Origin: Heligmosomoides polygyrus polygyrus
Taxonomy: Eukaryota; Nematoda; Chromadorea; Rhabditida; Heligmosomidae
Direction of reading: 5' to 3'
NCBI GenBank assembly: GCA_947396885.1
Contig: OX377206.1
Coordinates: 6,214,658 to 6,278,657 of the forward strand
DNA length: 64,000 bases
The notes under the pieces are model-generated. The model did not search any database, was not told the origin of the DNA, and was given only the letters and a program-made list of their open reading frames with translations. This document shows, one piece after another, positions 10,075-21,561 of this stretch. The translations under genes and the position numbers were made by a program. Position 1 is the stretch's first letter. Each line of letters opens with the position of its first letter.

Positions 10075-10958
10075 TCGAGCGAGCGGTCGCGACGCGGTTA
10101 ACCACGAACTTCGCCAGGACGTTTGTCGTTCTGCGATTAGGGCAACTTTTGTTAACTAGAAGCTTCCCACTTGTAGAAGATCTAGTCTGTGTCCTGAACG
10201 GCGAGAAGACAAATAGAAGTTGAAGACTGGAAAGTTAAACAGCTCTCAAAGATGTGTCCTGATGATAAGAAAAACTAATTTCAAAAATGAATTCAACCTT
10301 TTTTTTAATTCCCAGCATTTATGAGTTTTTCTTGACTGGAGTTACTTATTCCCGCTAACTGGGGACGAGCGATCTACCCCCTCGTTTCCTTGGCCCGCTC
10401 ACCCCCAACCCCCTAGGCTTGCTCGAGAGTCTAGTGGCTGCCTTACGAGATAGTGGAGACGCAGACATTTGCCACGCCTCTGTTTAAAGGGCGGGGGGTA
10501 GAACGCCACCCCGCCCCGATAACTCGTTCTGGAATTATAAAGGACATCTGTTCCTGAAGCGAGCGGTCGCGACGCGGTTCGCGACGAGCTTCGGTACATG
10601 TACAGTGGCGGGAACGCCTATGGTTGGTCAGTCAGATTTGTGACATCTTCTTTAAGTTGCTAATGAATGCTCAATCTATTACAGCAGCGATGCTCCGAAG
10701 AGTGTTGGATTAGAAAAAAAACTGTCGCTTTGGGATTATGATGAATTCTGTGAACTTTAGACTTGTAACTTGTATAGAATGTGGTCCGCAATTTGAATGG
10801 AAGAAAAACAAATGGAGGTTGAAGGGTGGAATGTCAAAACAGGATTAGAAGATCTCAACATGTTAAATGATGATAGGAAGCAACACTTCCAAAAATTCCA
10901 AAGTTTAGCGGTAATAAGTGCTTGACTGAAAGTACTTATTACCGTTAAACTGGTCTAA
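10075..10958 (+). repeat. Old direct duplication flanking a MITE
   Basis: The segments at about 10079-10365 and 10559-10958 share ordered blocks: GCGAGCGGTCGCGACGCGGTT at the start, then a diverged stretch around GAAGTTGAAGACTGG / GAGGTTGAAGGGTGG. Each ends in a hairpin-like block around TTGACTGAAAGTACTTATT. Divergence is high. A 140-bp MITE lies in between. No coding frame is shared. Confidence 0.5.
10368..10507. mobile_element. 140-bp MITE, AGCGTTCTACCCC family
   Basis: Imperfect inverted ends AGCGATCTACCCCC and GGGGGGTAGAACGCC. The second family member at 38576-38715 has the same length and interior (ACGCAGACATTTGCCACG). Confidence 0.7.
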
Positions 10959-10959
10959 A

Positions 10960-13386
10960 ACTGAGATGCAGTTCCAGTTTTGTTCCGACTTCTAAACCCC
11001 GCAACGCCTAAGATTTCCGATTTCCTCCACTCTTTTTGACCCAACCATGAGACATCCCTTTAGAGTCTACGTGTTGAGAACAGCCCATTCAATCCTGGAA
11101 AATTTTGCGAAAAAGAACGATGGGTGAAGAACGAAAATGGCATTTCCGAATAACTGAATCATATAATACCCTGCCGTTGAATCATAAGCAATGAAACCAG
11201 TCAGGTTTCTGGTCTTTTCAGAAAGGTTCGTTAACAAACTAACTGTCTTCCATAAAAAATGGAAATTGTATAAAACGTGATGCGCTGCTGATCGACAAGA
11301 ACAATCGCGGCTGCGGAAATGCAGGGCGCAGCGCGACCGCACGCATGAGGTTGCGTGTCGCTGCCGGCTCTCTCCGCATATTGTAACACTTGTACACCTT
11401 TGTTGATTCATATTTCCTACTGGGGATGTATTAGACTTGCAAAGCCTTTCTAGTACTTTGTCAAAAAATGAGTCGAGCTATAGCCAAGTAAGGAAATACG
11501 AAGATGCGCTAAATTTAACGACTGGTCCCCTCTCACCGTCAACCAGATACCAACAAAAGTACAAAATATAAGTCCATAGAATCAGAGTGAGACAAGTTTA
11601 TCACTTTGTGCTAATTATTTATGGGAAGGCAACTAGCTGACCTTAAGAAGGACCTTAGATAAAGTCAAAGAAATTGCGCGATTTAGGCAGTCCAGAAAAT
11701 AACAGCGGTTTGACTGAACAGAGAGCGAGACCTGATTAATTCCAGAGCACGTAGTTCGATTTAATCAACAACTAGGTCGACATTCAGCGTCATGCCTCAC
11801 ATACATATTTCCTGCTAGACGGACAATCACAATTAGACTGCGTTACAGCGGAAACTACATTTCAATTTGGATAAAGCAGAGAGGGTCCTCTCAAGCGAAT
11901 GCGTTTCCAGTCAAGAGGTATCCAAATATAGTGTAACGTTAATGATAAAATGAGGATAAATGGCGAAAAATACAAAAAAAAAATCAAAATAAAAAATTTT
12001 ACACAAAGCTGCGATGAAACAAAAGTCTTGGAAAAAGAGAAAAGTGAGGAGAAAGAAGTCGAGGACAGACGTTATGCGGCCAGTTCTGGTCAGAAATCGA
12101 TTATATCGCTCGATATCGACCGGCCAGATGATATTGCCTACTTGCTGGGGCTATCCATCAGCCGACATATCGACACAATTCCTACCTCAGACTGCGAACT
12201 TCTACCAAATTCCAGAAATTCGAGCGATAAATTTCCACCCTATCAATAATATACTCGCTCTTAGGCCCCTCCGTCTCCCAGCACTTACATGAGGCATCAC
12301 TTCAGACGGTCAATTGTGGGCAAAATACTGACGAAATCCATCGAAAGCGGTGGTCCGTTCGATGATGTTTGCGTTTTTTTTTTTTTGAAGCCTGTCCACT
12401 AACCACCATATTTATGTGACTAACGGTTATTTCTGGACAAAAATCGATAATAATGATCAACAGTATGTAGGAGTTCGATCGATATTCGATGTTCGATGTT
12501 TTGCAAGTAATAATGTATTCATGTAATATTTTTTTCCCTTTGATCGGTTTAGCTTGACTGTTTTGAAACCCACCCAACGACGAAGATATGTGAGCCATGC
12601 TTATCTGAAGCGGCAGACTGTGGGAAAGATCGATCAGTATCGATCGACGCCGACGCTGACGCATTTCGCCCGATCAATGACCAATTAAAGAACTAGGTTT
12701 CTGGCGACGTGAACATCTTCATATCACAACAAATACAATATTATAATTGAAACCTGCAAAGAACAATAATTAGAATAAAAATAAAAACAATGAACTGAAG
12801 CAAATATCGCTCCTGTGCTTCAAAAGCCGACGCTATCCAGCCAGGCTGAACTTTTTTGAATTGTTAATCTTGAACGTGATTTTTGTGGTATTTTTTTAGC
12901 AAAAAAGAAGGCAGAGAGCGTGAAGTGATAGCGAAAACAAGGCAGCAACTGTTCAACGCGTTGGAGCTGGCCGGAGAAAGCAACAATCGTCCGGCTGCAG
13001 CAAAGAAGAGAAGAGTTCCGCCTGAATGAGGTCGTTGTAAGTGCGAAGATCGGCGAAAGGTCCTCCACACACGGGGCAGTGATAAGGTGAACAGGCGTTT
13101 GATAAGAAGAACACCACGGTGACTACATGGACTCCCGTGACATGGGCACGTAGTGAGCGTACGGCGAATGTGCCCCACACCTTAGATTGTCATGTGGAAG
13201 AAGCGGAAGTAGGTGGCGCAGTGATCAAGGGGGGGGGGGGGGGGGGGAGCTGGGGGCGCTGCGCTGGTACGCACTAGATGGTACAAAATTGTCGAGGTCG
13301 ACTATGATTTCAATACATTCAATATGTCTAATCTTGTTCTTCAGAAAATTCGAAAAGCGAAAATTAGGTGGGCCTGCCGCATAACA
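10960..13386. other. No gene recognised; poly-G run at about 13229-13247
   Basis: Mostly AT-rich. Frames of 99-124 codons occur on both strands (for example 11067-11411 and 12302-12664) without recognisable motifs, and they overlap one another. The poly-G tract is the only simple repeat of note. Confidence 0.4.
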
Positions 13387-14500
13387 CAGTGCGTTTCAAA
13401 AGTATGTAGCCACCTTAAATTCAAAATTTTTACCCTTCGCCTTTGTTTCTACGAACCGGCGTTTGTCGCATTCAATTCCTCGTAGTCGGGAGTACCTATG
13501 TTGCTTTTTACAGGAAAAAGCCTGATCTCTAGCAAAAATAGATCGTTTTTGAAATTTTTTGTTTGTTTCAAAAGTATGTAGCCACTTTCAAAAAATACGA
13601 TGTTTATTGAAAATTAATAGTCAATTGGACCACCATTATTTCTTATTACATCAAATACCCTGCTACGCATGCTACTAACAAGCTTCTGGATCACTTCGTC
13701 ACCGATGTTGTCCCAGGCAGTCAAAATAGCGGTTTTCAGCTACCCAACATTGTTGAACTGCCTGTTATTCAAGTAGACCCGCCGGACAAAGATACCTCAC
13801 ATATTCGCCATAGGGTTGCAGTCAGATGAGCAAGCTGGCCATTCCATTACTCAGAGTCGATTACGTTGGACCCAGTCTGTGGCCGATTTGGACACATGAA
13901 GTGCAGCGCTGTCCTGCTGCAGAGCGTGTGTCTGCCGTTTTCTCCCCGTTAAGAAGGGCAGCAGGCTGGACTCCAGTATGGCTTGATACCCTAAACTGTC
14001 CATACGACATGATGGGTATCTGAGCTTCAGCTTCCCCTACTGCAGAAGCCTGCCCATGTCATCAGAGACCCGCCTCCGAAGTTCCGTCGAGAGAAGGTGA
14101 TGGGAGCCTGTCGCAGATCTCTCCAGTTATAACGGTAACCATCGGGACCATCCAGATTAAATTTTTTGTCATCACCGAAGATGACTTGAAGCAATAAGCG
14201 CGTGAAATTGACGACGTCGACGAAACCAGAAAGTTCCTACATTTTCCCATTGCGTGCCATATTTTTGCGGGCAAACTCCAGTCGCGTCTGCTTGTGGAAG
14301 TTCGTGAGATGAGGTGTCTTCTGCATGGTCTGTCTGCAGATGTGTTCGTTCGATCGAATACAACGCCATATCGTTGTTCTTGATGCAGATAGACCCGTCT
14401 CAGCTCGAATTTGATTGACGCTCCATGTGGAGTTCGACACCATGCGGCTGATTCGTCGACGATTCTGGCTCGAAATCACACGCGGACGACTGAAGGCCAC
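13387..14500 (-). pseudogene. Decayed Tc1-like transposon
   Basis: The minus-strand frame 14237-14536 reads as a Tc1-type transposase with helix-turn-helix segments (RRISRMVSNSTWSVNQIRA, then ASRTTIWRCI) and the LEFARKNMA motif. Two other frames continue with FHKQ/FRRR and NLIWMVPMV (normally FNLDGPDG with the first catalytic Asp region), so there are several frameshifts. The left terminus is ACAGTGCGTTTCAAAAGTAT, with an internal direct copy at 13563-13590, an arrangement known from Tc1-like IR/DR elements. The N-terminal end is cut by the mariner-type copy to the right. Confidence 0.7.
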
Positions 14501-14504
14501 ATGA

Positions 14505-15149
14505 GCAGTTACCACTTCCGCCCTTTCCAGATGCATGCCAAAACAGCAGTCTGTCTCATGCCGAAACCCCAGCCTGACGAGTCGGCCTGTGTCACGAAAA
14601 TCTCCCGATTCTTAACCCCGAGCGGCCTGGACTCAATCTTAACGCAGGATGAGAAGTACCACTTCTACCTTAACCCTGCCATGTAGCGAGTCTGGGTGAG
14701 GCCTGGTGACCCGTTACCGACCTTCGATCGGCGAGATGTTCACGGCGAGAAGCACCTTCAGAGCTTTTGGGTCTGCGCCCATGGACCGGTATACTGGAAG
14801 CTGTTTACCAAAAGCACGACGATGGACTCTAAGGCCATGGTAAACGAAATAGAAGAGATGGACCTGCGACTCGAACTTATTCAGTCGCAGCGCGTCAAGA
14901 AGGTGCTCCTCTTCGACAACGCCGGAAGGGACACAAAAACCCAAGCAGTTCTTGACAACCATATATGATCAACGCCACATCAGGCCCAAGCAGTTCAGGA
15001 AGGATGGGATCAGGAAGTTGGCTGAGTGATGGCAGCAAGTCATTGACCTTAATGGCATACACAATCCTCAGCATCGTTGATTTGTAATTGAGTTATAAAG
15101 AGATAAAGATTTTTTCAATTTGTCTCATTACTTTTGCCCCCCCCCCCTA
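14505..15149 (+). pseudogene. mariner/Tc1-family transposase remnant (TTAGGGGGCAAAAG family)
   Basis: Partial copy of the element at 22495-23414, in opposite orientation. Fragments include TQDEKYHFYLNP (first catalytic Asp region), VRPGDPLPTFDRRDVHGEKH and KKVLLFDNAG (second Asp region). A TAG lies between the first two, and the third Asp region is missing. The right terminus ends TGTCTCATTACTTTTG, poly-C, TAA next to TA at 15150-15151. The left end is lost against the Tc1-like remnant. Confidence 0.7.
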
Positions 15150-15164
15150 ATATGTTTCGCCAAC

Positions 15165-15425
15165 ACTCGCAAGTGAAGAGTCGTCACCAGCTCGATTCCA
15201 CAGGATGCCAAAAAATACACCAAGATGGCCGCGAATGCGTTGGTCGGACTTTTGTTTGAAAGCCCTGAACGAACGATATGACACTCTTCGTGCCCCTCGA
15301 GAGAGGAGGATCTATTGGAGCACACTGGCACGCGATAGGAACCAATGGAGACGTTACTAACGCCCTTTCGAACAACAGGATGATCAGCGGATCACAGGTC
15401 ATATAGGTGATATCTCGATTTGTGT
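15165..15425 (+). pseudogene. RTE-type 3' fragment
   Basis: One frame reads RWPRMRWSDFCLKALNERYD and then RRIYWSTLARDRNQWRRY before a stop, matching the RTE C-terminal tail seen at 4945-5312. It ends near ATAGGTGAT. Confidence 0.7.
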
Positions 15426-15599
15426 TTTAAACGCAGTGTTTGAGGTGAACACTACAAGAATATGTCGGTAAATAAGTGGACACCCTTCTCAGAAGGTACA
15501 CACTATCGATCTACTAATCGATCTCAATCAATATTAACGACATCTTATTGATATTGCCGACTTTTTGGTTTGAACTGTCAGTCCGAGATGAGACGTGCA

Positions 15600-15742
15600 T
15601 GAATGTGCTAGAGGAGGATAAGGATCCACTGGAGCACTTTGGCACGAGCCAGGGACAAATGGAGGCGTTGGTAGCGCATACTCGAGCAGCTCAGTTACCA
15701 AGGGAACGGACGAACGTGATATAGGTGATCGTGTGGTTCAAA
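15600..15742 (+). pseudogene. RTE-type 3' fragment, short
   Basis: Encodes RRIRIHWSTLARARDKWRRW followed by a stop, the same C-terminal motif as its neighbour 200 bp upstream. It is more diverged and ends in ATAGGTGATCG. Confidence 0.65.
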
Positions 15743-15957
15743 AAATTATCAGCTCATTTTTGTATGGCAATAACCTTGCTGCCAATACAGCATTTGGTGA
15801 AAGTTAAAGTTCATGAAAATGAAGACGTTATGACATGTGAATGGTGAGGATTGAGCCATGCACCTGTCCAGAACCCAAACTTTTATACCTGATTTGTTCC
15901 GTGTTTGGCTAAATGGTTGTCATAACTCTGCTCTGTCTACACTACTACTAAAGTGTA

Positions 15958-16222
15958 CTGGGCGTGTGATAGCGCAGTCGTGGGGGCTTTGGCTGTCGTC
16001 TGCACCTCGAATCGATTCATGGTTCGGAGTTTCTGTCCAGGCCAACCAATCATTTCATCCTTTTGGGATCGGTGAGCTGGCACCAGACTTGTCTGAGGTA
16101 TAAAGCGATGATTTGGTTATCGGTTGGCCACTAAAAGCCTTTGTATAACTCAAACATGCAATCAAATTCCCTCCGCGACATCCCGCAGAAGTAGAGCGTG
16201 TGGCGCACCCCACAAAGAGGTC
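15958..16222 (+). repeat. Divergent SINE copy
   Basis: Recognisable A box (GATAGCGCAGTCG), CAGGCCAACC, CACCAGACTTGTCTG and GTTGGCCAC blocks in the right order. About one base in five differs from the younger copies. Confidence 0.7.
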
Positions 16223-16552
16223 GACGACCTCTTACACACTAGAAAGGAGAATGTGTGTCTCGTGTCAAGAATGCCTAGGAACTCCTACTTTTTAAAGTCA
16301 ATTTTAGGTGCAAAAATTAAAATAAATGAATATAAGTGTAACAGAATCACAACAGAATCAGTGGCTATGGGCGAGCTACAAACCGTGTCGAGAAACGTAT
16401 GTAAGTAAGGAATAAATGGATCGAAGACAGGCATTTTACCCTAAATCTTTGTTCGATAGTCATAGCTGACTAGTGCAAACAGGCAAATGCTTCTCTTTAG
16501 CTACCTGGGAAGACTTCGTTTTCGGTTTTAACTGGGCCGCTTCCGGAGCAGA

Positions 16553-17075
16553 CATAACTCCAACGTCGCGCGAAGCACCCTGGCGTCGCGCACGGTGCGC
16601 GACGAAATTGGACGAGTTGTCGCGGTCCGATGCTTCCGACGACTAGAAACGCTTCCTACACGGACATGCGGCACACCTTCGCCTTATTTCAACGTTTCAT
16701 GGAGATGGTATATGAATGTGGTTTCAATAGGACAATCAGCGACAGTTTATACAGGAATCCTGGTCATGTGGATGGTTTCTAGCGTAAGTATTTGCCATCT
16801 ACAACTTCTTCGGTCAATTTTTACTCGTGATTATGGTTATACTACGGAAAAAGGTCACTATCACCCATTTTCGGATCAATTGTCCTACTGCAGACTGTTG
16901 CCTACCACATTCTGTGGGATCTTTAGTTCGTTGCTAGGAATGTGGTCTGGGAGCTTAAACACTGGGAGCATTTCGTGCTCCGCGGCTAACCATGCGTCAC
17001 CGAGCGCACGTCCGCGTTTCAGCGCTGCGACGTCGCACGCGGCTAGCACGCGACGTCGCGTTGGAATTAGGTCCT
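16553..17075. mobile_element. Possible nonautonomous DNA transposon, TAACTCCAACG termini
   Basis: Begins CATAACTCCAACGTCGCGCG; its right end, read in reverse, is TAATTCCAACGCGACGTCGCG. The left 270 bp recur at 33753-34023 at high identity. A 160-codon frame spans it, but a different frame (with RHTFALFQRFMEMVYECGF and then a stop) is also kept in both copies, so coding status is unclear. Confidence 0.45.
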
Positions 17076-17880
17076 GAAGCAGAGCCGCTTACTTCTGCGC
17101 CATACCATAACTGTATTGATGCTCACTATCCAAATGGATGGTTTCTGAAATTTCTTCTTTAATTTCTAACGTTGCCGCTACAACCTGTGCATTGTTATCT
17201 GGTTCGCTTTTTTAGCCACATGGCCTATTTTTCATCGTTTTGTTATCGCACATGTATGTAGTGTATGTCCCTGAGACGTAGTTGAATAAAATAAAATAAA
17301 AACAAGGAGAGTATGGAGACCAAGAGGAAAGATTCTCGGCTAAGAAGCGAAGGCTAGCGAAAAATCAACAGAAGAATATCAGCGAAAAAATCGAACGAGA
17401 GATCCGCAGCTGAAGATGTGAAGAAAACGCGAACGAACGACTCACGCTGGAATGTGATCGAACGGAGCAGGCGAACAAAACGGAACGAGATTCGAGTGAA
17501 AATGTGAGGTCGCTGAGGCAGTTTCCAGCAGTTGGGCCGGCGTGCGAATCGATTCGATAATCGGCGAAATACGTGAAAGCGGTTGGGAGGCGATCTTAAT
17601 CAAACAAGGATGCCGACGACCAACCGCCCAAAAGCTCGAAAACCCTCCCGCAGTGGGCTTCCCCCGAGATGGGACGAATCGTGTGGCAATCAAAACCAGA
17701 ATAACTTTCCGCACTGAGTTACCCACTTATATCTATTCAATTCTTTATTCGTTTTTCACTCAATTATTTCGCTTCAGTTATCTTGCATATTTAAGATTTT
17801 TTTAATACTACATATTTTCTCTACGCGACAGCAGCAAAATCTTGTCAAGCCGTACGGTGAAATACATAGTAAAAATAGTA
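17076..17880. other. No gene recognised
   Basis: Small frames on both strands (17442-17726 minus, 17542-17805 plus) overlap each other and match nothing recognised. Confidence 0.4.
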
Positions 17881-18105
17881 AAATTCTTTTGTAAAACCGC
17901 TGCTCAAAAAAGAACTGGCTAATTCTGTTGATAACTACAGGCCTATTAGTAGCACTCAAAAAACATAATGTCCCATTTAGAGATTAATAAGATCAATCCT
18001 GGTAATCGGCATGGGTTTGTGCCGCATAAATCTGCAGTATCTAATCTATTGAAATGTATGAATGACTGAACTGAATACTTGGACAAGAAAGGATGTTGCG
18101 ATGTA

Positions 18106-19356
18106 CCAGGCTGTCCAATAATTCCTGTCCGAAAATTTTCAAAATTCTATCATTTTCTTTAGAAGTGTTATAATATCAGGCAAGTGTAAAAGCCTTCTAG
18201 AAGGTTCTCCAGAGTTCCACACTAGGGATATATAAGGCGCAGTCGCCGCGTCTAGCTACCAGTGCAAGCTAAAATGGACCAAGGTCGAATTCGTACGTTC
18301 GTGTACTACGAGTGGCTGCTGGGCAACGACACGGATACCGCGGTCGCCAACATCTGCAGAGCGTGCAAGGAGGATGCAGTGTCCCAACGCACAGTCTGGC
18401 GCTGGTTCAATCGTTTTGAGAGCGGCGACACGAGCCTCGAGGACAGGGAGCACAGCGGGAGGCCTTCTACGGTGGATGACGAAGTCCGTCGCTGTATCAA
18501 GGAGAAGCCGGAAGCCACCACCCATGAACTGGCGACGACGCTCGGCTGCAGCAAGTCCACCATCCACAATCGACTCAACTTACTCGGCTACCACAAAGTT
18601 CTGGCCCGTTGGATCCCCCACCGTCTGACGGACGCCAACAAGCAGAACCGCGTGGCCGTCTGCCAGTCCCTCCTCCTTCGTCCGCATCGCAACGAGTTTC
18701 TCGAGGACCTGGTCACTGGGGATGAGAGCTGGGTCCTCTACGACAACGTCGCCCGCCGTGACGTCTGGATCCCGCGCGGAGAAGAGCCGCCGACGACGCC
18801 GAAAGCCGACCTGCACCCGCTGAAGATCATGCTCTGCTGCTGGTGGGACGCCAAGGCCATGCTGTACTTCGAGCTGCTCGCGCAAGGCAGGACGGTCACC
18901 GCCTCCATCTACACCGATCAGCTCGAGAAACTAGCCGCCGCCATCCGAGAAAAGTGTCCCCGACGGGCCTCGGTCCACCTGCTGCACGACAAGGCGCGCC
19001 CCCACGTGGCGAAGGAGACCCAGTAGAAGTTGGCGACTCTCGGCTGGGAGACGGTTGCCCATCCGCCGTATTCCCCGGACCTCGCCCCCTCCGACTACCA
19101 CTTGTTCCGCCCGCTGAAGCACCATTTAGTCGGAAGAAAATTCACCAACTACGACAACCTCCAATCCGACATCGCGGACTTCTTCGAGTCGCAGCCCCCG
19201 GAGTTCTGGGAGAAGGGCATCGGCGACCTGCCCAATCGATGGGCCACTGTTGTAGATAACTGTGGTGATTATATTGTTGATTAGTCTTGTTTTTCAATAA
19301 AGTTGAAAAAATTAAAAATGGTGAAATTTTCGGACAAGAATTATTGGACAGCCTGG
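18106..19356 (+). mobile_element. mariner element inside the CR1-like copy
   Basis: Inverted termini CCAGGCTGTCCAATAATTC and GAATTATTGGACAGCCTGG, each flanked by TA (18104-18105 and 19357-19358). The length of 1251 bp is normal for mariner. A truncated second copy of the same family lies at 42095-42688. Confidence 0.9.
18274..19284 (+). pseudogene. mariner transposase with one nonsense codon
   Basis: Cut-and-paste DNA transposase of the D,D34D class. From the ATG at 18274 the frame runs 250 codons to TAG at 19024 (CAG in the sister copy at 42350) and then stays open in the same frame to 19284, about 336 codons in all, the normal length. The N-terminal half has the paired helix-turn-helix region (FNRFESGDTSLEDREHSGRP; TTLGCSKSTIHNRL). 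Catalytic regions: TGDESWVLYDN, LLHDKARPH and SPDLAPSDYHLF. The second region has Lys where HDN is standard and where the sister copy keeps Asn. High GC relative to the surroundings suggests a recent arrival. Confidence 0.88.
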
Positions 19357-20175
19357 TAATTTACTTCAATTTTTCGATGGCTTTCTATAGGGTTTACCAC
19401 CCTAAGCTACTACACAAAATTGAAAGTTTGGAGTTCCATCCTATAGTATTCAGCCGGATGAAGGACTATCTGACAGCAAGGTTTCCAGGTTAAATTCGCT
19501 CACAGCTTTTCCACTACTAAACCTGTAACAAGTGGGTTGCCCCGGGGTGGGGTGCTGTCCCCAATTCTTTTTGCTATTTATACGTCTGATCTACCTGTAA
19601 TTTTAGAAGGATGTGGTGTTAGTTGTAAGCAGTTCGCAGATGATGTAAAGATATATAGAAGTATCAGAGGCCCAAGTGACATATAGTCTATTCAGTCTGC
19701 CCTTGATGCTATACAGATGTGGTCTGAAACATGGAGACTCCCCCTGACACCTGAGAAAACGGTATTTATGAGGATGAGTAAATTTGATTATGACGCCAAC
19801 TATAGCAACAAAAATCACTCATTAACAGCCGCTTCTCGCGTTAAAGATTTAGGATTTCACTACGACAATAAGCTTGACTTCTCCGAGCACTACGAAATGA
19901 TTTACAGTGAAGCGTCTACTCGAACATTCCTTATATTCAAGGCTCTTTATAGTGGATCAGGAAAAGCTTCTTAGGGCTTACAAGTCATACATTCACCCTA
20001 ATGTGGGATATGGTTCACCAGTCTTTTCTCTCGTTCGAAATCAAAAAACGTCGCTCATCTTGAGAAGGTGCAAGACAATTTCACTCGCAAATTATTTTTT
20101 AGGATAACATGTAGTAGATCTGTAAGAGCTCCTCCTCCTGTAGCTAGAAATGCCGAATATAAGTTGCATTCCTTA

Positions 20176-20613
20176 GGCCTGAGTTATACTCCCGCGGGAG
20201 CATCCGTGGAAGGGCGGGAATCGCGCCGAGACTCCTCACCTGGCCAATCGCCGCGCCTCGCCTCGCCCGCCTCCGCCGTGCACCATTGGTCCGCTCCGCC
20301 CTCTACAGTAATGGGAGACACCTAACGTAACGCACCCGCCCATTTGTCGTAGTTTAATAGGGTTCCACTGTTCCGTTTTCCTTGCAGTAGCTGCATAGAT
20401 GCACTGAGAGTAGTGCCGCACTGCGACTGCACGCGTGGCTGCGGTTGAGTATGGCCAGTGTTATACTCCCGCGGGAGCATCCGCGGGACGTCCGCGGACA
20501 AAGGGTGTATCGCTGACCGCGGGCGTGACGGGGCGCGGCGATTGGCCGGCTCGGGGACCCCGGCGCGATTTCCTTCTATCCGCGGCAGCTCCCGCGGGAG
20601 TATAACAGGGGCC
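20176..20613. mobile_element. GC-rich TTA-target MITE in the CR1-like copy
   Basis: Termini GGCCTGAGTTATACTCCCGC and, read in reverse from the right, GGCCCCTGTTATACTCCCGC, flanked by TTA at 20173-20175 and 20614-20616. An additional internal copy of the terminus begins near 20452, so it may be two nested or joined elements. The GGCC...GTTATACT end is shared with the type X, Y and Z MITEs. Confidence 0.85.
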
Positions 20614-21273
20614 TTAGTCTCTCGACGTAAACTCATTGATGTCTGTGTGGTTTTCGAACTCTTGACTGGCCTAATTGATGTAGGTGCTTCAAAATTCTAT
20701 CGTAAATATATTTAGAACTAGGGGCAGCTCAGAAAAAAATATCTTACGGTGTACCCAAAACGAATACCAGATCATGTAGTTCCATGTGCATAGCTGGTTC
20801 CAACTTTATCTCACTAAACTCCTGTGTCCCTCGATCGTCGGCACATTACAGGCTGTTCAAGCACATGGCTAGAAACAAGCTTTTACATTTCTAGATTTAA
20901 CAGTTGTTCTTCCCGTGTTGGTGATTTGGATTGTACTACATACTATATCACGCACGCCTTATGCATCGTACAGAAATAAATAAACAAATAAATAAATAAT
21001 GAAGGCGGAAACTTCCGGAGCACTTAAAATGCGAAAACATTCACTACGGTCTAATGAACCTACCTAGAAGGAGCTAGGATCTGCGGTTTACACTTTTTTA
21101 ATTGTTTACAGTCATTGGTAAAAATTAGGGGATAACGGCATCGTTAAAGATCAGTAAAATCTGAATAACGTCCGTATTTCAAGTAGAAATAAGCTTTAAT
21201 TGAAGTTCAAGTAGGCTCAAATATGTAGTATACGCAGATATGATTGTAGATATTCATGAAATACCAACAAGTA

Positions 21274-21560
21274 AAGGCGCGTGGAGCGCAGTCGGAGGAG
21301 CTGCCGGCTGTCGCGTGTACCCGATTCTAGGTTCTTGGTTCGAATCTCCCAACCAGGCCAACCAGGGCTTCATCCCTTCGGAGTTGGTAACCTAGTACCA
21401 GACTTGTCTGGAAAAGATGAAACACTGATTTATCCATGGCCGACCACCGCAAGTCATTTGTATGGCCAAATACGCATTCAAATCGCCTCCTCGACATACC
21501 GTCGAAGTAGAATGCCTGGTACATCACACAAAGGGATTGACTATCGCCGACCTATATATC
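21274..21560 (+). repeat. SINE copy
   Basis: Full-length in outline, with the A box slightly altered (GGAGCGCAGTCGG). The 3' end at about 21530-21560 lacks the usual TTTATCC tail. Confidence 0.8.
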
Positions 21561-21561
21561 C

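Larger units (their letters stand above)
17880..20998 (+). pseudogene. Decayed CR1-like retrotransposon, interrupted twice
   Basis: Pieces of a non-LTR reverse transcriptase lie in order: LANSVDNYRPIS (about 17910), FNFSMAFYRVYHPKLLHKIE (about 19362), a GLPRGGVLSP-like region near 19530, a FADD-like region near 19625, then the C-terminal RRKLIDVCVVF at about 20625. There are many stops and frameshifts. A mariner (18106-19356) and a GC-rich MITE (20176-20613) interrupt it. At both sites, removing the insert and one copy of its target duplication restores the local frame. The element ends in an AAATA-type tail at about 20976-20998, like the CR1-like element at 60063. Confidence 0.8.

Noticed and set aside
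18580..18885. Minus-strand open frames antisense to the mariner transposase
   Set aside because: GC-rich shadow of the transposase; no independent motif.
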